A DNA stretch of 64,000 bases from Heloderma charlesbogerti (lineage: Eukaryota > Chordata > Lepidosauria > Squamata > Helodermatidae), in contig JANEZZ010001949.1 in NCBI GenBank assembly GCA_026122225.1, positions 1,302,001 through 1,366,000 of the forward strand, given 5' to 3'. Position 1 is the stretch's first letter; each line of letters begins with the position of its first letter. A model generated the notes under the pieces. It made no database searches, was not told where the DNA came from, and saw only the letters and a program-made list of their open reading frames with translations. Both the position numbers and the translations under genes were made by a program. Shown here in pieces: positions 58,359-64,000 of the stretch.

Positions 58359-58784
58359 CAAGGTTGGGGAACTTCTTTCAGCCAGAAGGGTCAACTTCTG
58401 GAGAAGCTGGGGGGGGGGTATATTCCAGTGATGGGCAAGGCAAAAGGGGTGGGCCGAAAGACAAAAAATGCCAGCCTGTTTTACCTTAAAGCTCTTTCTG
58501 CAAGATAACTTGACGTTTTCTGTATGCCACCCTGAGATCTTAATGATATAGGGTGGGATAGAAATGTTTTAAATAAATAAATAATAAAATAAAATAACTA
58601 AGCCTTAGGAGAGGCACATTAACCTTTTAAAATGGGAAATAAATGTGTGAAAGCTGGGAAGCAACAGAACAATTGCACAATCAGTGGTCCGGGGAAAGTA
58701 GGTGGGGCCAAGGGAAGGGGGAGTGGCTGTGGAGAACTCCAAAGGGCCAAATTTGGCCCCTGAGCTTGAGCTTACCCACCCCTA
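58359..58784. mobile_element. hAT-like element 'B', copy 3, with perfect 8-bp target duplication
   Basis: AGCTATTC at 58351-58358 is repeated exactly at 58785-58792 around the element. The body is collinear with copies 1 and 2 (TTCTTTCAGCCAGAAGGGTC, ATGCCAGCCTGTTTTACC, CTTAGGAGAGGCACATTAAC, AAGGGCCAAATTTGGCCCCT). The 8-bp duplication supports assignment to hAT. An L2/SINE-like tail is inserted at 58511-58593. Confidence 0.85.
58511..58593 (+). mobile_element. L2/SINE-type 3' tail nested in element B
   Basis: TGCCACCCTGAGATCTTAAT, GATATAGGGTGGGATAGAAA and an AAATAAATAAATAATAAAAT tail, flanked by ATAACT (58505-58510 and 58594-58599). This is the typical 3' end of an L2-mobilised element, 83 bp only. 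Confidence 0.75.
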
Positions 58785-58825
58785 AGCTATTCTGTCTTTT
58801 GCCCCTTAGCATATTTTTAATGGAA

Positions 58826-58965
58826 AGAAAAGGAGACTATCAGGTGGATCCCCAGTTGGCTACAGAATCGGACTCAAAGAGTGCTTATCAATGGGATCTT
58901 CTCAAACTGGGGAGAGGTAATGAGTGGGGTACCGCAGGGCTCAGTCCTGGGCCCAGTGCTCTGCT
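58826..58965 (+). mobile_element. CR1 LINE, left part (split by Gypsy)
   Basis: Encodes the CR1 RT segment LINGIFSNWGEVMSGVPQGS then VLGPVL, preceded by GGATCCCCAGTTGGCTACAG, as in the minus-strand copy near 13690. It stops at TCTGC (58961-58965), the target duplication of the Gypsy element, and continues at 62171. Confidence 0.88.
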
Positions 58966-59512
58966 GTCAGGAGTGCCCTAGCTGCCTCTTGCAGTCCCCT
59001 CCAATAGCCAACTCAGGACACAAAGACGACGAGGATTCTTTCCAAGGCTTTATTTTTTTATTACTTTATGACTCTTTCAGATACTCATCCTTAGCAACTA
59101 AGCAAGGAACAGCACTGGGGAAAGATAGCAGAGTAGCCTAAACTCCAGGTAAGGCAGTTGGTCCCCGTTTGAAGGAGAACCGCGGGAAGACTCTGAACTT
59201 ATGGGCTATGGAGAGATCCTCCCTCTTTCCTCGGGACGCGACCATTGTTTTAGCGCCAAATGAACAGAGCGCCTCCTCTCGGCGCCCGCCATCTGTCGTT
59301 GCTCCCTGCATCTGTGCCGAGCGTCCAGCAAGCCCCCCTCCAGTGCTCTCTCACTGCCAGGGTCACTATCTATCTGAGGAATACTGGCAGGAGGAATCTC
59401 TGCCAGCTGCTGTGCTTGTGAGAGATGAGCGAGCTCCTCTCCCACAGATTGCTGTTCTTCCTCAGAATCAGAACTGTTCTGGGGCTCTATGGGCTCAGTT
59501 TCCACCCTGACA
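58966..59512 (-). repeat. Gypsy 3' LTR (complete, 547 bp)
   Basis: Bounded by TGTCA and TGACA. Its right 126 bp (59387-59512) align without gaps to 62045-62170, with 8 mismatches counted by eye. A purine-rich tract GGGAGCGGGGATGA (minus strand, 59513-59526) lies just inside it and fits a polypurine tract. Confidence 0.85.
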
Positions 59513-59955
59513 TCATCCCCGCTCCCATGAGGCCACCGCACGTGCTCCTCCCCTGGGGCCCTGGGTTTGTGGGGGTACAGCTGGTGGAAGCGCCTCAGCA
59601 GCAACGGAGCATGCACATTTTCCGCGGGTTCCCAGGATCGCTCATCTGGCCCATACCCCTTCCAGTCCACCAGATATTGCAGGCGGCCGTGAGAAAGATG
59701 GGAGTCCAGAATCTCCGCAACCTCAAACTCTTCCTCCCCCTCCACCAGCACTAGGGAGCCGGCTGAGCGATGAGGGTCGCCAGAAACCAGGGGGGACAGC
59801 AAGGACCGATGAAAAACAGGATGGATCTTCATGGAGGGAGGAAGAGCCAGGTGAAAAGCAACAGGGTTAATCTGGGCCGTAATCTGGAAAGGCCCTGTGC
59901 GGCGAGGCATGAGCTTCTTTGCGGGTGAGTGAGAGGGGAGGTATTGGGTGGACAA
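59206..59955 (-). pseudogene. Gypsy integrase C-terminus with chromodomain, running into the LTR
   Basis: A 249-codon frame on the minus strand. It opens with the integrase C-terminal GPFQITAQINPVAFHLALPP and HPVFHRSLLSP, then a chromodomain FEVAEILDSHLSHGRLQYLV with DWKGYGPDERSWEP (aromatic and WKGY/SWEP hallmarks present). Chromodomains of this type steer integration by binding modified histones. From about 59512 downward it reads through the LTR as an acidic tail, so the natural Pol protein ends inside the 3' LTR or the stop has been lost. Confidence 0.88.
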
Positions 59956-59973
59956 CCAAACCCAGTCCCCCAG

Positions 59974-60879
59974 TTACAGAGATGGACCCGGCTGGCACTG
60001 CCAGTCCGCACTGGCCTTGTAGGCTGTCTTGGCTTGCTCAAGGGAGCCCCGTAAGAGGTGGTGTACCGCTTGCAACTCCTCTAAAAACTTATGGGCCACC
60101 GGCACCGAAGAGGGAGCTAGGGTGGACGGGAAAGCCTTGGGGTGGTAACCAAAATGGGCAAAAAATGGAGTTTGGTGGGTGGAAGCATGGCAGGCATTGT
60201 TATAAGCAAATTCTGTGAGAGGCAGCAAGGAAAACCAGTAATCTTGCTGGTAATTGACATAACAGCGCAAATATTGCTCCAGAGTCGCATTGGTGCGCTC
60301 GGTCTGACCGTCCATCTGTGGATGGTGGGTGGAGGAAAGACGGAGCGTGACATGGAGAAGCCCAAGTAGCTCCCTCCAGAAATGGGCAGTGAATTGGGCC
60401 CCCCTATCCGAAATGAGACCCTCGGGCCATCCGTGGAGCTGGAAAACATGTGCCAAAAAAAGCTCTGCCATCTCCCTGGCTGTGGGCAACCCAGAGCAGG
60501 GGATGAAATGGGCCATCTTAGAAAACAAATCCACCACCACCAGAATAGTGGTCTTACCATGTGAGCGAGGCAAGTCAGTGATGAAGTCAAGGGACACCAG
60601 TTTCCAAGGTCCTGAGGGGGTAGGCAGGGGGTGAAGCAACCTGGTGGGCTTGCCTGAGGGGGCCTTCGCCCGCTGGCAGGTTGGGCAGGAAGCGACATAG
60701 ATCTTGATGTCCCGACACACATGAGGCCACCAAAAATCCCGCGTCACTCTGTGCAGGGTCTTGGCAAAACCAAAATGCCCAGCGGTGGGGGAGTCGTGGC
60801 ACTGATGAAGGATCTTCTCGCGATGGGGTCTAGAAGGCACATAGACCCGGCCGGAATGGAAAAGTAGGCCACCTTGCAA
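59974..60879 (-). pseudogene. Gypsy integrase
   Basis: A 301-codon frame on the minus strand. The N-terminal HHCC zinc finger has HQCHDSPTAGH and CPTCQRAK. The catalytic core has DFITDLPRS (first Asp), SDRGAQFTAHFW (second Asp) and HPQMDGQTERTNATLEQYLR (Glu in the last part), so all DDE positions look present. Integrase inserts the cDNA copy into the genome. The frame ends about 20 bp before the chromodomain frame, so the C-terminus is separated by a frameshift. Confidence 0.92.
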
Positions 60880-61236
60880 AGAGAAGGGGGTAGAGGGGGG
60901 GCAGAGGCTAGCCCCAATTCCTCCACTTTTGTGTGGACAAAAGCATCCTGAGCCTGTTCAGAGTGAAGGAGCTTCTCCCAAGGGTGAGGCACTGCGGCTG
61001 CCACCAGGCTCTCGGGGGGAAGAATCAGAGGGGGGGGGATTTCCCTCACCCCCTGGCTGGAGGTCAGGCTTACGAGAAAGAGCATCTGCTTGTAGGTTGT
61101 TGGAGGCCTTCACATGGCAAATCTCAAGGTGGAACGGGGGGAAAAAAAGCGACCACCTAATCTGCCGCTGGTTTAAAGCGCAGGCCGTCTGAAGATGTTC
61201 CAGGTTGCGATGGTCAGTTCTAACTTTGACTGGGTG

Positions 61237-62044
61237 CTATGCCCCCTCCAGAAGATGACACCAGGTTTCCAAAATGGACTTGATGGCCAACAGTTCCTTC
61301 TCCCAGATGGTATAATTCCTCTCAAACATGTTCAGCTTCCTGGAGTGGTAGGCGCAGGGTTGCAACCCACCGCCCGCCCGATCTGGCTGAAAAAGCACCG
61401 CCCCCACCGCAAAGTCAGAGGCATCAGTTTGGACTACAAAAGGCTTCCTCTGGTCGGGATGTAACAGGATTGGCTCAGAACTAAAAAGCTTCTTAAGTTC
61501 CTTGAAAGCCTGTTGGGCAGATGCCGTCCAATGAAAAGGAGATTTCCTGCCCTTAAGGAGGTCCGTGAGAGGAGATGTCAGCTGAGCAAAGCTGGGCAGG
61601 AACTTTCTGTAAAAATTAGCAAACCCCAGAAAACGTTGCAAGTCCTTCTTGGTGGATGGAGCCTGCCAGGAGAGGACAGCCTGGACCTTTGCAGGATCCA
61701 TCCTGATACCGTCAGATGAGATAATGTAGCTGAGATAGTCCAGAGAGGTTAGGTCAAACACACATTTCTCCAGCTTGGCATAAAGATGGTGCTCGCGGAG
61801 GCGCTGGAGGACAGCGGAGACATGGTGCTGATGGGCGTGGGGGTCCTCAGAAAATATAAGTAAATCATCGAGTTACACAATGAGGAAAGTGTCCAAATAG
61901 TCCCGGAAGATGGCATTCATAAAACTTGAAGACGTGGGGGGGGGGGCGCAGGCGAGCCCAAACGGCATCACTAGGTCTTCATATGCTCCGTACTGGGTGC
62001 CGAAACAGGTATACCACTCATCCCCCTCCTGGATGCGAATCCTC
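61237..62044 (-). pseudogene. Gypsy reverse transcriptase and RNase H remnant
   Basis: On the minus strand: RT from the EGDEW block, LVMPFGLA and DDLLIFSED, then the connection FLGFANFYRKFLPSFAQLTS and RNase H VQTDASDFAVGAVLF with the following YTIWEKELLAI. A TAA stop at 61873-61875 replaces the tyrosine of the YLDD catalytic motif, and the frame also breaks before 61761. The enzyme is dead. RNase H ends near 61240 with a further break. Confidence 0.9.
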
Positions 62045-62170
62045 GCAGGCGGAATCTCTGCCCGCTGCTGTGCTTGTGAGAGATGAGCAAGCTCCTCTCC
62101 CACGGATTGCTGTTCTTCTTCAGAATCAAAACTGCTCTGGGGCTCTATGGGCTCAGTTTCCGCCCTGACA
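62045..62170 (-). repeat. Gypsy 5' LTR remnant (126 bp)
   Basis: Matches 59387-59512. Beyond 62045 the sequence passes directly into RT coding DNA (RIQEGDEWYTCF on the minus strand), so one deletion removed the rest of the LTR, gag, protease and the RT N-terminus. Confidence 0.85.
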
Positions 62171-63111
62171 TCTTCAACATTTTTATTAATGACTTGAAGG
62201 GGGAGGTGCGGGGAATGCTGATCAAATTTGAAGATGACACAAAATTGGGCGGGATAGCTAATACTTTGGAAGACAGAAACAACATTCAAAGTGATCTTGA
62301 TAGACTGGAGCGCTGGGCAGAAAACAACAGAATGACATTTAATAGGGATAAATGCCAAGTTCTGCACCTAGGAAAAAGAAACCAAATGCACAGTTACAAG
62401 ATGTGGGATACTTGGCTCAACAACACTACAAGCGAGAAGGATCTTGGAACTGTTGTCGATCACAAGCTGAATATGAGCCAACAATGTGATGTGGCTGCAA
62501 AAAAGGCAAATGCTCTTTTGGGCTGCATTCATAGAAGCATCGCTTCCAAATCCCAGGAAGTCCTAGTTCCCCCCTACTCAGCACTGGTTAGGCCTCATCT
62601 GGAGTACTGTGTCCAGTTCTGGGCACCACACTTTAAGAAGGATGCAGACAAACTGGAGAGGGTTCAGAGGAGGGCAACAAAGATGATCAGGAGACTGGAA
62701 GCAAAGCCTTATGAAGAGAGGCTGAAATAACTGGGCATGTTTAGCCTTGAGAAGAGAAGACTGAGGGGAGATATAATAGCGCTCTTCAAGTACTTGAAAG
62801 GTTGCCACAGAGAGGAAGGCCAGGATCTTTTCTCGATCATCCCATAATGCAGGACATGGAATAATGGGCTCAAGTTCCAGGAAGCCAGATTCCGGCTGAA
62901 CATCAGGAAAAACTTCCTGACTGTTAGAGCAATACGACAATGGAACCAATTCCCTAGGGAGGTGGTGGGCTCTCCCACACTGGAGGCCTTCAAGATGAGG
63001 CTGGACAGCCATCTGTCAGGGATGCTCTGACTTGGATTCCTGCATTGAGCAGGGGGTTGGACTCGATGGTCTTATAGGCCCCTTCCAACCCTACTATTCT
63101 ATGTTTCTATG
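62171..63111 (+). mobile_element. CR1 LINE, right part (split by Gypsy)
   Basis: Resumes with TTCAACATTTTTATTAATGA (FNIFINDL), continues DRLERWAENNRMTFNRDKCQ and [17 protein letters not shown], has a stop at about 62728 (GAAATAA), and ends with the CR1 terminus CTATTCTATGTTTCTATG. With 58826-58965 it makes one 5'-truncated CR1 of about 1.08 kb. Confidence 0.9.
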
Positions 63112-64000
63112 TAAGAAGCAGTGGGAAAACATTGGGTATTTTTAAATAAATAAATGTAAATAACATTTTAGTCTACCTCTGTTTAGGTTTGGGCTGTTCT
63201 CCATTGACTGTGCTATCCCACCAACATACCCTCATGCTCTCTCATCACATTATTTTGCCACATCTTTTCTGGCTATGGGCCTGTTTTGCACATTTTTGAA
63301 GTTCTACAAGAACTGGTAACAGCGGTGAAGACAGAGGCATTGTTGGATGGCTGCACACTACAAGGCTCAATCCCACCACTTTCTCTGCGGGGAAAAAATG
63401 CTGTCTCTCCAGTTTAGAATAGGTTAGACTTAATCTTTCCGAAAGATTTAGAACAAGAAGTTCCCCCCACCCCCACCCATGCCACCACTCTGTATTTTTG
63501 CTGTCAGGATTGGAAAGGAATGTGCCAGGCAGCACTAAGCGGCCTGACATTGTCTTAGAATCTCCTAATTAATCTGACTTCATTTGTCTACCATTCCCTA
63601 TCATGGTTTTCACAGAAATGTTATGATTAAGTTTTGCTCCACAGCCCAGAGGCCGGCCTAATCTAATTATGTCTCTTCCTTGTGGTCTCTATCGTTAACG
63701 AGAACGAAGAAGGCTCGCTACCTGGCTGTTTTTCATTCTATGTTTATGAAACAGCTCAGTTGTTTTGGTTTTCTTTTCTGAAACCCATTTTGATACACTG
63801 TTCATTAAAGCCAGAGGGAATTTGACAGCTCTTTTTAAATTAATGTTTTGTACACAGTTCCACCATTTTTTTCATAACAAAAAAACATCCCTGAACAACC
63901 CCCCCCCGCCACAAATAAAACTAAAGAGAGAAGGGGAAGGAAGAAAAACAGCCCTTAATTTCCACAGAGCACAAGATTCTTATGTTAACTCTTAGTCCCA
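63112..64000. other. Non-coding right edge, possible conserved element
   Basis: No ORF or repeat recognised except a C homopolymer at 63900. 63540-63780 is complex, repeat-free sequence with CTCCTAATTAATCTGACTTC and TATCGTTAACGAGAACGAAG; it reads like a conserved non-coding element, but this is only an impression. Confidence 0.3.

Larger units (their letters stand above)
58966..62170 (-). mobile_element. Ty3/Gypsy chromovirus-type LTR retrotransposon, internally deleted
   Basis: The minus-strand element has ends TGTCA (58966) and TGACA (62170). It is flanked by TCTGC (58961-58965) and TCTTC (62171-62175), a 5-bp target duplication with one mismatch. Order on the minus strand: a 126-bp piece of the 5' LTR, RT, RNase H, integrase, chromodomain, PPT and the full 3' LTR. 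Gag, protease, most of the 5' LTR and the primer-binding site are missing. The domain order and chromodomain match the Sushi-like vertebrate Gypsy lineage; the family name is an inference. Confidence 0.92.

Noticed and set aside
60117..60722. 201-codon minus-strand frame inside the Gypsy integrase
   Set aside because: It is the shifted-frame shadow of integrase (59974-60879), where the HHCC and DDE motifs are readable.
62083..62730. 215-codon frame starting in the Gypsy LTR and continuing into CR1
   Set aside because: An accidental junction of antisense LTR and CR1 coding DNA. The first 27 or so codons are LTR in the non-coding direction.
29000..64000. Exons of the expected neighbour NEK2 or of INTS7
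   Set aside because: No kinase or other host-protein signature was found in any frame downstream of LPGAT1.

Overview
This window is vertebrate nuclear DNA, most likely from a squamate reptile (a lizard or snake). The case for that is the repeat mix: several CR1 LINE families with typical reptile 3' ends, L2 LINEs with long reading frames, a Bov-B (RTE) LINE, an L1-type ORF1 element, a MIR-like CORE-SINE, a chromodomain-bearing Ty3/Gypsy element and many short palindromic hAT-like elements. Birds lack this combination. The species cannot be named from the sequence alone.

The only host protein gene I can support is the 3' half of LPGAT1 (lysophosphatidylglycerol acyltransferase 1), on the + strand. 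Four coding exons (1196-1469, 20486-20612, 25466-25572, 28731-28882) have canonical AG/GT splice sites, consistent phases and an open frame of 219 codons ending in TAA. The start and upstream exons lie before the window. The first intron in view (19 kb) is packed with repeats, including a nearly full-length, decayed CR1 (12725 to about 16640) and an L1-like ORF1-only element (8229-9672). From the stop codon to about 36.3 kb the sequence is AT-rich and poor in mobile elements, as expected for a long 3' UTR plus flank, but no poly(A) site can be chosen.

From 36 kb to the right edge I find no host exon; recognisable transposable elements dominate, with unclassified stretches between them. Insertion order can be read directly in several places. 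An L2 (44432-45834) sits inside a Bov-B with an 8-bp target duplication and makes an in-frame Bov-B/L2 fusion ORF. A Gypsy element (58966-62170) splits a CR1 with a 5-bp target duplication and has itself lost most of its 5' LTR, gag and the start of reverse transcriptase. A short element (51846-52268) sits inside a hAT-like element (51709-52446), and an L2/SINE-like tail sits inside a sister copy (58359-58784).

All mobile-element proteins seen are broken by stops, frameshifts or truncation. I found no CRISPR array, operon, tRNA/rRNA gene or clearly new host system. The items most worth a second look are the ORF1-only L1-like element, the nested junctions, the multi-copy MITE families sharing termini near GCAATCCTATG, and several strong hairpins.
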